Shown: positions 16,748 to 25,949 of the stretch, one piece after another
Position numbering within the stretch: position 1 is the stretch's first letter
How the letters are laid out: the number at the start of each line of letters is the position of its first letter
From: Balneolaceae bacterium
GTDB taxonomy: Bacteria > Bacteroidota > Rhodothermia > Balneolales > Balneolaceae
DNA: 43,150 bases
Direction of reading: 5' to 3'
Assembly: GCA_003561515.1 (NCBI GenBank)
Contig: PWWL01000308.1
Coordinates: 1-43,150, forward strand
Program-made: the position numbers and the translations under genes
Notes under the pieces: model-generated
Databases searched by the model: none
What the model was told of the DNA's origin: nothing
The model's input: the letters and a program-made list of their open reading frames with translations, nothing else

Positions 16748-17419
16748 CTAAAATCCTATCCCAAACAGGAAGAAGAAATCGTCGGTGTAGGGATTTGCGA
16801 TCAGGGTGCCGGTGAGGGAGATGGAGAACAGGTCCGTGATCTGCAGCGGTTTTGTAATCGACATTCCGGTATTGATCACTCCAGCCCCGGTTGTGCCGTA
16901 CAGTTCGGATGCGGCAGGCGTGAATCCCACAAACAGTTCTACATCGCTGATTTCATATCCCAGCTGGGTGTAGATGGAATAATCGTCATCATTGGTAAAA
17001 AAGATGCCGGTAAAAAAGTTGAAGGGAAACGACTCGGTCCCGGCATAACCGAATCCTGCTTCTACAAAGTGTGATGTGCGCGAGAAGTAATTGCCCTCCG
17101 CATCCTGTGGAAATGTATAGTCGGTCAGCATCAGCGAGAACTCACCGGCATCGGTGTCAAATGTGTACGATGCGTAAAAATCGACTTCTGTTCCAGCGGG
17201 ATTTCCGTTGGTGGCAAAAGCGGCCCAGGCACCGATTTCAAAATTTCCGGCACTGAAGTTGATGTCGGGCTGAATACTTGGTGAATTTCCAAAATCCGTA
17301 CCCCTCCATACATAGCGGTTCATCACATCGGCACTAAGGCCAATCTGTGCAACTGTATCGCTAATCGACACAGAAAAGAGAATTAAAAAAGCGATTGCTG
17401 CTTTCCATATTGTTTTCAT
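16748..17419 (-). CDS. TorF-like putative porin
   Basis: 223 residues: a signal peptide ending near AQIG (about 25), then a small beta-barrel with repeated aromatic strands. The opening GLSADVMNRYVWRGTDFG is typical of the TorF/Gcw_chp family of putative outer-membrane porins, and the last residue is an aromatic F. Members are often encoded next to ammonium transporters, and here it follows amt by 107 bp on the same strand. Passage of ammonium or small nitrogen compounds through the outer membrane is a reasonable but unproven role. A hairpin (17471-17505) between the two genes may reduce read-through. Confidence 0.85.
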   Translation of the reverse strand: MKTIWKAAIAFLILFSVSISDTVAQIGLSADVMNRYVWRGTDFGNSPSIQPDINFSAGNFEIGAWAAFATNGNPAGTEVDFYASYTFDTDAGEFSLMLTDYTFPQDAEGNYFSRTSHFVEAGFGYAGTESFPFNFFTGIFFTNDDDYSIYTQLGYEISDVELFVGFTPAASELYGTTGAGVINTGMSITKPLQITDLFSISLTGTLIANPYTDDFFFLFGIGF

Positions 17420-17470
17420 GGTGTTATATTTTGTTGGTTTCTATTGATTTGAACGATCATGAGGAAACTG

Positions 17471-17511
17471 AAAGAGCACCGGATTCCTCAATCCAGGTGC
17501 TCTTTTTTTTT
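17471..17511. terminator. Hairpin between amt and the porin gene
   Basis: Arms AAAGAGCACC and GGTGCTCTTT with an inner GGATT/AATCC stem. The long T run is on the plus strand, where no gene precedes it; on the minus strand (from amt) only TTT follows. It may act as an attenuating stop for amt. Confidence 0.6.
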
Positions 17512-17525
17512 ATTGAGAGGTTTTA

Positions 17526-18947
17526 TCAGCTTTTATCGGCCGGTGCCGGCACTTCAATGCCTGCAAAGTAGGGATAGGCCGAATTGCCATGCTCCGAGAT
17601 ATCGAGGCCTGCCGTTTCAACTCCATCGGAAACGCGCACGCCAAACAGAACCTTGATCAGGCTGAAAACCGCGAATGATGTGATAAAGATGAAGCCGATG
17701 ATAGCCGTGGTTCCCAGCAGCTGTACCCAGAAACTGACTCCAGGCACGAATATGCCTACCGCCAGGGTGCCCCAGATACCACACACCCCGTGAACCGAAA
17801 TCGCTCCAACCGGATCATCCACCTTTACCCTGTCGAAGAAGGTGATGGCAAACACCACAATCACTCCGGCAATGGCTCCCACAGCTACGGCTGCCATCGG
17901 TGAAATCACATCCGCCCCGGCTGTGATTCCCACCAGTCCGGCAAGCACGCCGTTCAGCGCCATCGGTGCGTCCATGTTTCTGAAAACCACCTGTGTAGTG
18001 AGCATCGCAGCAAGTGCGCCGGCCGAAGCGGCCAGGGCCGTGGTCACGAACACGAATGAGACTTCCGCCGGGTCTGCGCTGAGCACCGAACCGCCGTTAA
18101 ACCCGAACCATCCAAACCAGAGCAGAAATACTCCCACGGTAGCCAGCGGAATACTGTGGCCGGGAATGATATTCACCCTGCCTCCATCGAACTTCCCTTT
18201 CCTTGCGCCAAGTATCAGAACGCAGGCCAGGCCCGCGAAGCCGCCCACTGCATGAACCAGGGTTGAACCGGCAAAGTCATAGAATCCGAGGGAATCTAGC
18301 CATCCGCCGCCCCACAACCAGCTGCCTGTAATGGGGTAAAGCAACGCAACCAGGATGGCCCCAAAAAGCATAAAGGATGAGAGCTTGATTCTGCCCGTCA
18401 CGCACCCCGATACAATTGTTGCTGCCGTAGCGGCAAACATGGCCTGGAAAATGAAGTCGCTCCAGATGGTCATCTCCTCCCCGTAGGCCGGCGTAAGCAT
18501 GCCCACCGGATCGGAAGCGTCGAAACCTATCCCGAATCCCCCAAAGCCGAAAATCCCATTGAAATCGCCCGGGTACATGATCTGAAATCCGACAAAAGCA
18601 TAGGTCAGAATACCCGTACAAAGAATGAAAACATTCTTGTAAATCACATTCACGGAGTTTTTTGCCTGGGTAAGCCCGCTCTCCACAGACGCAAACCCGA
18701 GGTGCATGATAAAGACCATGCCGGCCGCTATCAGTATCCAGAGATTATCGATAATAAACTTCGGGAAGAGTGGCGAGGCTGTAAACTCTTCATAGGTGGC
18801 ATAGCCGGTTTCCTGCCCGGCTTCCTCACCTGAAACCATGACCGTCTCGGCCAGCAGTTCAGGTTCGGAATAAGCATGAATGGCTACATAGCCAGCAAGA
18901 AGAGCAAAACCTGCAAAAAGAAATGATGTTTTTAGAAACCTGTTCAT
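17526..18947 (-). CDS. amt: Ammonium transporter
   Basis: 473 residues. A cleavable signal peptide (about 1-26) and a short extracytoplasmic stretch precede eleven membrane helices. Family marks include DFAGSTLVHAVGGFAGL (224-240), with the twin-His residue H232, and ISVHGVCGIWGTLAVG with H386. It carries ammonium across the inner membrane as the Amt/Rh trimer. No glnK or PII gene lies beside it, unlike most amt loci. No sigma-54-type GG/GC promoter is seen in the upstream gap, so nitrogen control is not evident from sequence. Confidence 0.95.
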   Translation of the reverse strand: MNRFLKTSFLFAGFALLAGYVAIHAYSEPELLAETVMVSGEEAGQETGYATYEEFTASPLFPKFIIDNLWILIAAGMVFIMHLGFASVESGLTQAKNSVNVIYKNVFILCTGILTYAFVGFQIMYPGDFNGIFGFGGFGIGFDASDPVGMLTPAYGEEMTIWSDFIFQAMFAATAATIVSGCVTGRIKLSSFMLFGAILVALLYPITGSWLWGGGWLDSLGFYDFAGSTLVHAVGGFAGLACVLILGARKGKFDGGRVNIIPGHSIPLATVGVFLLWFGWFGFNGGSVLSADPAEVSFVFVTTALAASAGALAAMLTTQVVFRNMDAPMALNGVLAGLVGITAGADVISPMAAVAVGAIAGVIVVFAITFFDRVKVDDPVGAISVHGVCGIWGTLAVGIFVPGVSFWVQLLGTTAIIGFIFITSFAVFSLIKVLFGVRVSDGVETAGLDISEHGNSAYPYFAGIEVPAPADKS

Positions 18948-19240
18948 AGGCGTGATGTTTGGTTAGAAATTGAACGCCTTAAATTTCAACTCTCAGATTC
19001 AATCTGTCAATAATTTTTTACGTTATGGCTCAATTTAGATTAAATAATTTATTCCTCCATGGAAAAGCGCTTTTAGAACTTAACATATTCCGGCCCTGTA
19101 CATTAGAATTATCTGTTACTCTCGATTTTCAGGCAAAAACTGAGAGTAAATTGATTCTGAATCTCCTGCAGCCTTTTTCTTATCTTGCACTCGTATACAG
19201 AAAAAATTACACCATACACAGACCTATCAACGACTAACTG

Positions 19241-20488
19241 ATGAATGATATTCGAGTAGTGGTAACCGGGCTTGGCGCCATCACACCTCTTGGAAATAAT
19301 GTAAACAATACCTGGAAAAGTGCCGTAGATGGCGTTAGCGGTGCAGCACCCATCACCAAATTCAACCCGGAAAAATTCAGGACCCATTTTGCCTGCGAGG
19401 TGAAAGGTTTTGAGCCGAAGGATCATCTCGACCGAAACGAGGTAAAGCGGTCGGACCTCTTCACGCAGTATGGCCTTTTTGCAGCCGCTGAAGCCATGAA
19501 AGATTCAGGCCTCGATCCCGATCGCGAGTCTCCGTTCGACATCGGAGTGATTTGGGGCACCGGCCAGGGCGGCATGGGTACCTTCGAGGAAGAGGTAAAG
19601 CAATATACCCTGAACAACTATGAGCCGAGGTTCAATCCGTTTTTTGTACCCCGCCTGATTCCCAATATGGCCTCCGGCTTGATCTCCATGAAGTTTGGCT
19701 TGATGGGAATAAATTACACTACCATTTCGGCGTGCGCCAGTTCCAACACCGCCATCATGGATGCCTTTAACTATATCAAACTGGGTAAGGCCAAAGCGTT
19801 TATTACCGGCGGATCGGAAGCTCCGGTCACAGAGGCTACCATTGGTGGCTTCACGGCCATGAAAGCGATGAGCACCCGGAACGATTCACCCGAGACCGCC
19901 TCGCGTCCGTTCGACCCCACCCGCGACGGCTTTGTAATGGGCGAAGGGTCGTGCGCGCTTGTGCTTGAAGAGTACGAACACGCCAAAAAGCGGGGAGCGA
20001 AAATTTACGCTGAGGTTGTTGGTGCTGCCATGACGGCCGATGCCTATCATCTTACGGCCACACATCCCGAGGGACTCGGAGCCCTGCGGGGTATGAGAAT
20101 TGCGCTTAAGGAAGCGGGAATGGAGCCGGAAGATTTGTCATACATCAACACACACTCCACATCCACACCTGTGGGCGACATCAGCGAAACCATAGCCGTG
20201 GCCAAACTTTATGAAGAGAGTGCCGGCAAGCCAGTAGTGACGGCCACCAAATCGATGACCGGGCACCTGCTCGGCGCCGCCGGGGCCATGGAGGCCCTCC
20301 TATCCATTCTCTCAGTGAAAGATGGCGTTATTCCGCCAACCATAAACACTGAGACGATTGATCCAGAAATACCTGAAAGCATCGACATAGTTCTCGGTGA
20401 GGCTCGTCAGGCCGATGTGACATCCGTGATGAGCAACAATTTTGGCTTTGGAGGGCACAACGCTATCGCCATTTTCAAAAAGGTGTGA
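19241..20488 (+). CDS. fabF: Beta-ketoacyl-ACP synthase II
   Basis: 415 residues, standard length. It condenses malonyl-ACP with growing acyl-ACP in fatty-acid synthesis. The catalytic triad is visible: C165 in SACASSNTAI, H305 in NTHSTSTPVGD and H342 in KSMTGHLLGAAGA. The end, NNFGFGGHNA, is typical. There is no acpP gene in front of it, although acpP-fabF pairs are common, so this may be a stand-alone or additional copy. No clear Shine-Dalgarno sequence, as often in this group. Confidence 0.95.
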   Translation: MNDIRVVVTGLGAITPLGNNVNNTWKSAVDGVSGAAPITKFNPEKFRTHFACEVKGFEPKDHLDRNEVKRSDLFTQYGLFAAAEAMKDSGLDPDRESPFDIGVIWGTGQGGMGTFEEEVKQYTLNNYEPRFNPFFVPRLIPNMASGLISMKFGLMGINYTTISACASSNTAIMDAFNYIKLGKAKAFITGGSEAPVTEATIGGFTAMKAMSTRNDSPETASRPFDPTRDGFVMGEGSCALVLEEYEHAKKRGAKIYAEVVGAAMTADAYHLTATHPEGLGALRGMRIALKEAGMEPEDLSYINTHSTSTPVGDISETIAVAKLYEESAGKPVVTATKSMTGHLLGAAGAMEALLSILSVKDGVIPPTINTETIDPEIPESIDIVLGEARQADVTSVMSNNFGFGGHNAIAIFKKV

Positions 20489-21080
20489 TTCAGTAAAGTT
20501 TGGGATAATAATTTTGGCAAAAATCTACCCTCCTTTCCAGGTCTCTTTTGATCTTAAGACCTCGGGGGAGGCAGGACCTGGGCTTTGCCCTGGGCTGTGT
20601 TACATGACGCCTTCAGCGTCGGGTGTTTGCAGATGATAATAAAATCCAATCGGCCACATGAATCTTTTTTCTTATGGCGAGCACGTTCCGACAACGATTG
20701 GCCGGTAGCACCAGCGGTGCCCGACCAAGACACCTCCGGCCGTGATCTTCGAAAAACCAAAAAGTTTTATTCCGGAGGCTGTCCGCGATATCCGGAACAG
20801 CTGCCCGGGGCACATATCCGTTACCGAGCTTTCCCTTCAACCCCTCGGGATGGATCGCAGAGTTGATGCAGATCCACCGGATTTCACCAAGAAAAAACAA
20901 AGCTAATTGGATAATAGACAGGATGTAAACAGAACAAATCAGGGTTAGGGCTCGAACGCCTTCTCCCGTCCAAAGGTGTCGTAAGCGGGATTTGACATTT
21001 GCAGGTGGTTCCATACCATGCCCATGAAGCGTTCCCCCTCCACGTTCGCTGCGATCTTTGCAGTAAAAACCGACAGACTC
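20489..21080. other. 592-bp non-coding stretch with hairpin repeats
   Basis: It lies between the convergent fabF and GWxTD genes. It begins with a hairpin repeat (20530-20579, listed separately), then GC-rich self-complementary stretches (for example GCACC-AGC-GGTGC near 20708, and GGGCTTTGCCCTGGGC near 20580 followed by GACGCCTTCAGCGTC). The style resembles REP-like repeats. The longest ORF, on the minus strand, has no recognisable domain and looks spurious. Confidence 0.5.
20530..20579. repeat. Dispersed hairpin repeat, copy 1
   Basis: It starts CCTCC, then has the arms AGGTCT and AGACCT around a loop containing CTTTTGATC, and closes with GGGGGAGG. It aligns over about 45 bp with copy 2 at 28525-28575, with the arms changed in a matched way. 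Confidence 0.6.
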
Positions 21081-23147
21081 TCAGGTTTCGATCACCTCAA
21101 ACCGAACGCTTCTCTCCCTCTCCTGGTCTGTTTCGGTGTCGATGATTCTTACGCGTAAATCATACAGTCCTGGACCCAGATCGGCCGTTTCGATTTCAAG
21201 ATCTTCAATAACCGTGCGGTATTCGTTAATGAAGTTGAGGGTAAGTACAAACTCTGCCTGCCCCTCTCTTGCGCTGCCATCTTCATCAACAGGAAGAATT
21301 CTGTAGGTAAGTTCAAAATTTGTGAACCCTGTTTCATCGTCCCGACGCTTTAAGTTGTATACTTCGAAATGAAGCACCAGCGTTTCATCGGCCGGGATCA
21401 CGGCGTTATTGGCAACCTGGAATGCAAATGGTTCGGTAGCTTTGTCCGATTCGAATCCCAAAATCAGATCTGCCACCTCCATAGAATCTGTGTGGCTCAC
21501 CAATGGTTTAGGCAGTCTGAACTGGCGTTTCCCAAGCCCTCTCAATGAACGGGGGAAAGGTGTTTCATCAATAGATCGGGAATCCGGATCATAGTTATTC
21601 AGCTCCACGGTTGCCGACTGATACGATCTCCCTGAATGGGTGCTTCTGAAAAGCGATCTTGAAGGCACAATTTCCGTTGCTGGCCGCCTGAAAAGCAACT
21701 CAGGCACATCAGTAAATTTCTGTTTTACATTCCACTCCTCATCGTATTCAATTAGTGTGTGGCTCAGCTCGTAATAAGGATGAAGATGCATAAGATTTTG
21801 ATCTGCCGCGGGCTCCTCGCTTAAATCAGACTTTGACTGATTACGGTAGTAATCGATCAGGAACGCCTCCTGCGCTTCACTCTCCACGTAAGTAAGGATA
21901 TACGGCTGACCATTTTCATCCAGAAAACGATATTGATACACATCTATTGGGACTGAAGGCATGACTCCCGCATAGGTAGATAATTCTACCGGTGCGCGGG
22001 TTGCACGTTTGCTCAGCAATTCACGGCTTTCTGCTTTAAAGGCAAGATCCATCCCCCTGAATGCCTGCAATCCCTGCTCCAGAACATTATCCTGCAACTC
22101 ATTGAGCCTGGTATTGAAAAATGGATCTATTTGAGTGAGTTGTTCATAATAAAGCAGCTGAAGCATCAATGCGGGTGTAATTCCTGCTCGCGTAAATTCA
22201 ACCCCTTCCTGCTGTCTCACCCTTTCCGTATGAAAAGCCCGTTCGGGTATGAAATCTTCTATGCTTGTTTGAAGCCTGAATTCTTCGCTGCGAACGTCCG
22301 TTCCAAAAATGAACGCTATCGCCTCATCACCTTCGATTGCAAGCTGATCGTAGAACCAAATCTCATACTCGGGATATCTGTGAAACTCATAAATCGCATC
22401 CGTTAAACGGACCAGTAAATCTTCATCTTCAACCGAACCCCTGTTTCTTTCATCTCTGCCGCTCAGCTCTTCATCAATATCCGTGTAAGGATTGAGCTGA
22501 TTTCTAAGCCACTGCTTCATGTTCAGGCTCTGTAGCGTGAGAATGCCTCTGCGGGTTCTGTCCGGTTCGCCGTAGCGAACATAGATCAGCGCCCTTTCAT
22601 CAGTGCCATACGCTGTTATGGTATTTCTGGTAAATTTCTCTCTGGATGCAGCAATACGCAGCCAGTGTTCTATTAAACGCTCGTTTGCAATCCCTGACGG
22701 GGTAGGATCGTGCTGAACCCAAAAACCTCGCATATCCGATGCAAGCCGATTATCGCTTTTTTCCCACCAGTTCACCCACTGCCGATAAATACCTTCGCCA
22801 ATGATGGGCCTCATACGGTTGATTTCCTGCCTGATGGCAACCCGGCTGTCGATACCGGATCCATCGAGAACAGCGCGGTAATACATCTCGGTAGCAGGTT
22901 CATAATACTCCCGCATTCGGTTTTCGGTAACTACCCGAATGTATTCTAATCCAATCCGGGCATCTACATACCGGATATCCCTGTATCCGTTGTACCAAAT
23001 GTCGAGCGCCTGCGTGGTGTTTCCGCGATAGAGTTCTTCAAGACCGCGTTCGTAAGCTCGCTGCGGTTGTGCATGAATCGCGTCTGTTAATACCGCCAAC
23101 ACAATGAGCGGTAATAGCTTTGATATAATTCTTTTTGCCTTGTGCAT
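21081..23147 (-). CDS. GWxTD domain-containing secreted protein
   Basis: 688 residues from the ATG at 23147, which places a signal peptide at the N-terminus (MHKAKRIISKLLPLIVLAVL); a GTG 39 bases upstream is less likely. Residues about 160-300 match the GWxTD domain pattern: FWVQHDPTPSGIANERLIEHW, then AYGTDERALIYVRYGEPD (AYGTDE in place of the GWxTD core), then YEIWFYDQL. The C-terminal third is beta-rich, with an Ig-like ending. The family occurs mainly in Bacteroidota and Acidobacteria; function unknown, probably periplasmic or surface exposed. The N-terminal repeats look TPR-like (YERGLEELYRGNTTQALDIW). Confidence 0.8.
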   Translation of the reverse strand: MHKAKRIISKLLPLIVLAVLTDAIHAQPQRAYERGLEELYRGNTTQALDIWYNGYRDIRYVDARIGLEYIRVVTENRMREYYEPATEMYYRAVLDGSGIDSRVAIRQEINRMRPIIGEGIYRQWVNWWEKSDNRLASDMRGFWVQHDPTPSGIANERLIEHWLRIAASREKFTRNTITAYGTDERALIYVRYGEPDRTRRGILTLQSLNMKQWLRNQLNPYTDIDEELSGRDERNRGSVEDEDLLVRLTDAIYEFHRYPEYEIWFYDQLAIEGDEAIAFIFGTDVRSEEFRLQTSIEDFIPERAFHTERVRQQEGVEFTRAGITPALMLQLLYYEQLTQIDPFFNTRLNELQDNVLEQGLQAFRGMDLAFKAESRELLSKRATRAPVELSTYAGVMPSVPIDVYQYRFLDENGQPYILTYVESEAQEAFLIDYYRNQSKSDLSEEPAADQNLMHLHPYYELSHTLIEYDEEWNVKQKFTDVPELLFRRPATEIVPSRSLFRSTHSGRSYQSATVELNNYDPDSRSIDETPFPRSLRGLGKRQFRLPKPLVSHTDSMEVADLILGFESDKATEPFAFQVANNAVIPADETLVLHFEVYNLKRRDDETGFTNFELTYRILPVDEDGSAREGQAEFVLTLNFINEYRTVIEDLEIETADLGPGLYDLRVRIIDTETDQERERSVRFEVIET

Positions 23148-23381
23148 TGGGTCGGATAAATTAATGCATTTTAAAAAAAATACCACTCAAAAAGGAAGCG
23201 CACTTTTCGCCGGTAATGATGCCTTAAAAAGTTGCTCTCCATCTCGCGATAGCGATGTTCAAATATTTAATTTCCATTTTGGTAAACGATCACTTCGATC
23301 TGATCATATCCAGCTAATAAAGGTTCTCACAGAAAGTTCTTTTTTTAGTACCTTATGCGTGAACCGAATTGCAAGCTTTTT

Positions 23382-25388
23382 ATGGCTCAACACTACCGCG
23401 CATTAACCCGCACATACCGCCCCCAAACATTTGACGACATTGTTTCCCAGGAGCATGTTACAAGCACGCTCAAAAACGCAATCAGGCAAAATCGCATCTC
23501 ACACGCCTACATGTTCTGCGGACCCAGGGGAGTTGGAAAAACAACTATGGCCAGGGTACTGGCTCGCGCAGTGAACAATATCAGTACCGATGTGGACGGA
23601 GAGTCGCTCAATCAAACCCTCAACATCGTTGAGATGGATGCCGCCTCGAACCGAAAAATCGAGGATGTCCGCCAGCTGAAGGAAGTGATCCGCGTTCCGC
23701 CCCAGAGCGGCAACTACAAGATTTTCATCATTGACGAGGTTCACATGCTCACCAAGGAGGCATTTAATGCGCTCCTGAAAACCCTTGAGGAACCTCCGGC
23801 CCATGCCATTTTTATTTTTGCGACTACAGAACCGCACAAGGTACTTCCCACCATTTTGTCGCGCGTGCAGCGGTTCGACTTCAAGCGCATCAGCGTAGAC
23901 GAAATTGTAACCCGGCTCAGGGAAATCTGCAGTAAGGAACATATCACCATAGATGATGAGTCGCTCCACGTGATTGCAAAAAAAGCGGATGGCGCCCTAC
24001 GCGACGCCCTGGGTCTGATGGACCAAGCTATCGCCTTCTGCGGCACAACAATCAGCTACAGTGAGCTGCTGCAGGCGCTGAACGTAATCGGCCATGACCA
24101 GCTTTTTGAGCTTACAGATGCCGTCGTGAACCGCGACTCGAATGCGGGCCTTCAGCTCATCGATCGCCTGATGAAAGAAGGAGCCGACATTCAGGAGTAC
24201 CTTGTTTCACTTACTGAGCACATACGTAATCTCTATGTTGCCAAACAGGACGAACGGATGCACATGGTTGAAGCCACAACCGACACAAAAGTGCGCTATT
24301 CATCGGTGGCCGGCGAATTTAGTGAAGACGACCTGATGCGTATGCTTCACCTCGTGAGTGAGGCTCAGTTAAAAATCAAGGATGTACAACAGCCAAGAGT
24401 TCATTTTGAAATTCTTCTTCTGAAACTGGTACACATGGGCAGGTCGCGCGAACTGGGTGAGCTGCTGAAAGGCCTCGATGAGTTAAAAAAAAACGGAATT
24501 AACCGGCCTGCCGGGCAAAACAAGCCGCTGAATCAGAAAAAAGAGTCTGAGCCGGCTCCGGATGAGATTCAAAATCAGCAAACCACGGGCCCGGAAGCTT
24601 CAGATCCGAAAACTGTTTCAGAGAATCATTCTGCCTCTGCAAATAGAGATGTTAGAGTGAGTGAACCCGGCCGTGATGAAAAACAAGATGATGGCAAACA
24701 TCAAAATGCCGCGGGAACCTCACCCGAAATGCAGCAGGAAGCAGACACAACCAAAGAAGCTGGATCGGCTCAAGCATTAACAGCGGATTCATCGCAATCC
24801 GGGTCCGCCAGGGAGTTGCCAAAACAGAGCTTAAACGGACAGGCCGGCCGTGAACAGAACAATCATTTTGACGATGACGACTTTCTTACACCGAGGCCCA
24901 GCCTTGGCTTTGCCAGAGGTATAAGTTCAGGCAACGGAGGATCCTTTGAGAGTTCGGAATCGGAAGTTGCCACCGCCGAAGGTTCTGACAGTGATGGCGA
25001 AACGGAAACCATTGTGAAAACCATTTCTACCGCAGAAGATGCCGAAACACACTGGAAAGCATTTCTTGAAAACATCAAGATGAATGCCCCGCAGATGCTC
25101 TATTTCCAGATGCTTCGGGTACAGGTAAGGGACCTTCGCGGTAATGAACTTTTGCTCACCGCCGACAATGAATTTGCCTCAAGGCTGATCGATGAAAATC
25201 AGCAGATGATATCCTCTCTTTTTAAAGAGGTTAGCGGTTGTTTTCTGCGAATGAAATGCATGGTTGAGCGCAACCCGGAGGAGAAGAAGGAATCTATGAG
25301 CCCTTACGAACGTTTTAAAGATCTTCAGAAGAAAGATCCCAAACTGCGCACAATTGTAGAGCTGTTTGGAGCTGAGCTGGAGTATTGA
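23382..25388 (+). CDS. dnaX: DNA polymerase III subunit gamma/tau
   Basis: 668 residues from the ATG at 23382 (MAQHYRALTRTYRPQTF fits the family; an in-frame ATG at 23355 is less likely). It has an AAA+ clamp-loader ATPase with GPRGVGKT (47-54), IDEVHML and the sensor ILSRVQRF, domain III to about residue 365, then an acidic, Ser/Gln-rich linker (about 375-510) and a C-terminal tau domain. Two oddities stand out. The zinc module with four cysteines, normally between Walker A and DAAS, is absent: the segment is about ten residues shorter and has no Cys. A run of nine A at codons 368-371 lies exactly at the end of domain III. ybaB and recR follow, the classical order. Confidence 0.96.
   Translation: MAQHYRALTRTYRPQTFDDIVSQEHVTSTLKNAIRQNRISHAYMFCGPRGVGKTTMARVLARAVNNISTDVDGESLNQTLNIVEMDAASNRKIEDVRQLKEVIRVPPQSGNYKIFIIDEVHMLTKEAFNALLKTLEEPPAHAIFIFATTEPHKVLPTILSRVQRFDFKRISVDEIVTRLREICSKEHITIDDESLHVIAKKADGALRDALGLMDQAIAFCGTTISYSELLQALNVIGHDQLFELTDAVVNRDSNAGLQLIDRLMKEGADIQEYLVSLTEHIRNLYVAKQDERMHMVEATTDTKVRYSSVAGEFSEDDLMRMLHLVSEAQLKIKDVQQPRVHFEILLLKLVHMGRSRELGELLKGLDELKKNGINRPAGQNKPLNQKKESEPAPDEIQNQQTTGPEASDPKTVSENHSASANRDVRVSEPGRDEKQDDGKHQNAAGTSPEMQQEADTTKEAGSAQALTADSSQSGSARELPKQSLNGQAGREQNNHFDDDDFLTPRPSLGFARGISSGNGGSFESSESEVATAEGSDSDGETETIVKTISTAEDAETHWKAFLENIKMNAPQMLYFQMLRVQVRDLRGNELLLTADNEFASRLIDENQQMISSLFKEVSGCFLRMKCMVERNPEEKKESMSPYERFKDLQKKDPKLRTIVELFGAELEY
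24485..24493 (+). other. A9 slippery run in dnaX
   Basis: Nine consecutive A within TTA AAA AAA AAC. Gain of one base gives a stop three codons after the run (product 373 residues); loss of one gives a stop after 382 residues. A small stem-loop (CCGG-CCTG-CCGG) begins 8 bases downstream, and an AAAGG element lies about 14 bases upstream. Confidence 0.6.
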
Positions 25389-25390
25389 AA

Positions 25391-25444
25391 GGCAACAGGC
25401 AACAGGCAACAGGCAACAGGCAACAGGCAACAGGCAACAGGCAA
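25391..25444. repeat. 7-bp tandem repeat array after dnaX
   Basis: GGCAACA is repeated seven times in perfect tandem plus GGCAA. It begins two bases after the dnaX stop codon, in the gap before ybaB. Confidence 0.97.
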
Positions 25445-25554
25445 GCTGATCAGAGTTGATTGAAGTTTCAATATAAATAATTGAAAGATTTTAGTTTATG
25501 ACTCGCACCATTGCCTTCTCATTACCAATTTAATTTTCAAGCAATAGATCTATT

Positions 25555-25902
25555 ATGAATCAATTCAACATGGCCGATATGTTCGGCAGGATTAATGACC
25601 TCCAAAACAAAGTAAAAGAAGCGCAGGACCGCCTTGGCGAGGTGATTGTGGAAGCCGAGGCCGGTGGCGGTATGGTAAAAGTAAAAGCCAACGGCAAGCG
25701 CCAGGTCATCAGCATCGATGTTGACCGCGACGTTATCGATCCGGACGACAAAGAGATGCTTGAGGACCTGATTGTGGCCGGAGTAAATAAAGCCCTCGAA
25801 AAAGCTGAAGAAGCCGCCAAAGAAAAAATGCAGGATGTGTACAAAGACATCATGCCCGGCGGCGGCCTGCCCGGCATGGATCTGAGTAAGTTTGGGCTGT
25901 GA
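25555..25902 (+). CDS. ybaB: YbaB/EbfC nucleoid-associated protein
   Basis: 115 residues, typical size. A helical N-terminus (FGRINDLQNKVKEAQDRLGE), the beta core with GGGMVKVKANGKRQVISIDVD, and the helix EDLIVAGVNKALEKAEEAAKEKM are all family features. It binds DNA as a tweezer-shaped dimer and is usually encoded between dnaX and recR, as here. The 166-bp gap to dnaX contains the GGCAACA array. recR starts 48 bp downstream. Confidence 0.93.
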   Translation: MNQFNMADMFGRINDLQNKVKEAQDRLGEVIVEAEAGGGMVKVKANGKRQVISIDVDRDVIDPDDKEMLEDLIVAGVNKALEKAEEAAKEKMQDVYKDIMPGGGLPGMDLSKFGL

Positions 25903-25949
25903 GATACAAAAGGGGACTTTTTTTGAATATCATCAATAATCAATTATAG

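Noticed and set aside
20613-21014. 133-residue minus-strand ORF in the fabF-GWxTD gap
   Set aside because: No domain, ribosome site or family resemblance; it overlaps self-complementary repeat-like sequence.
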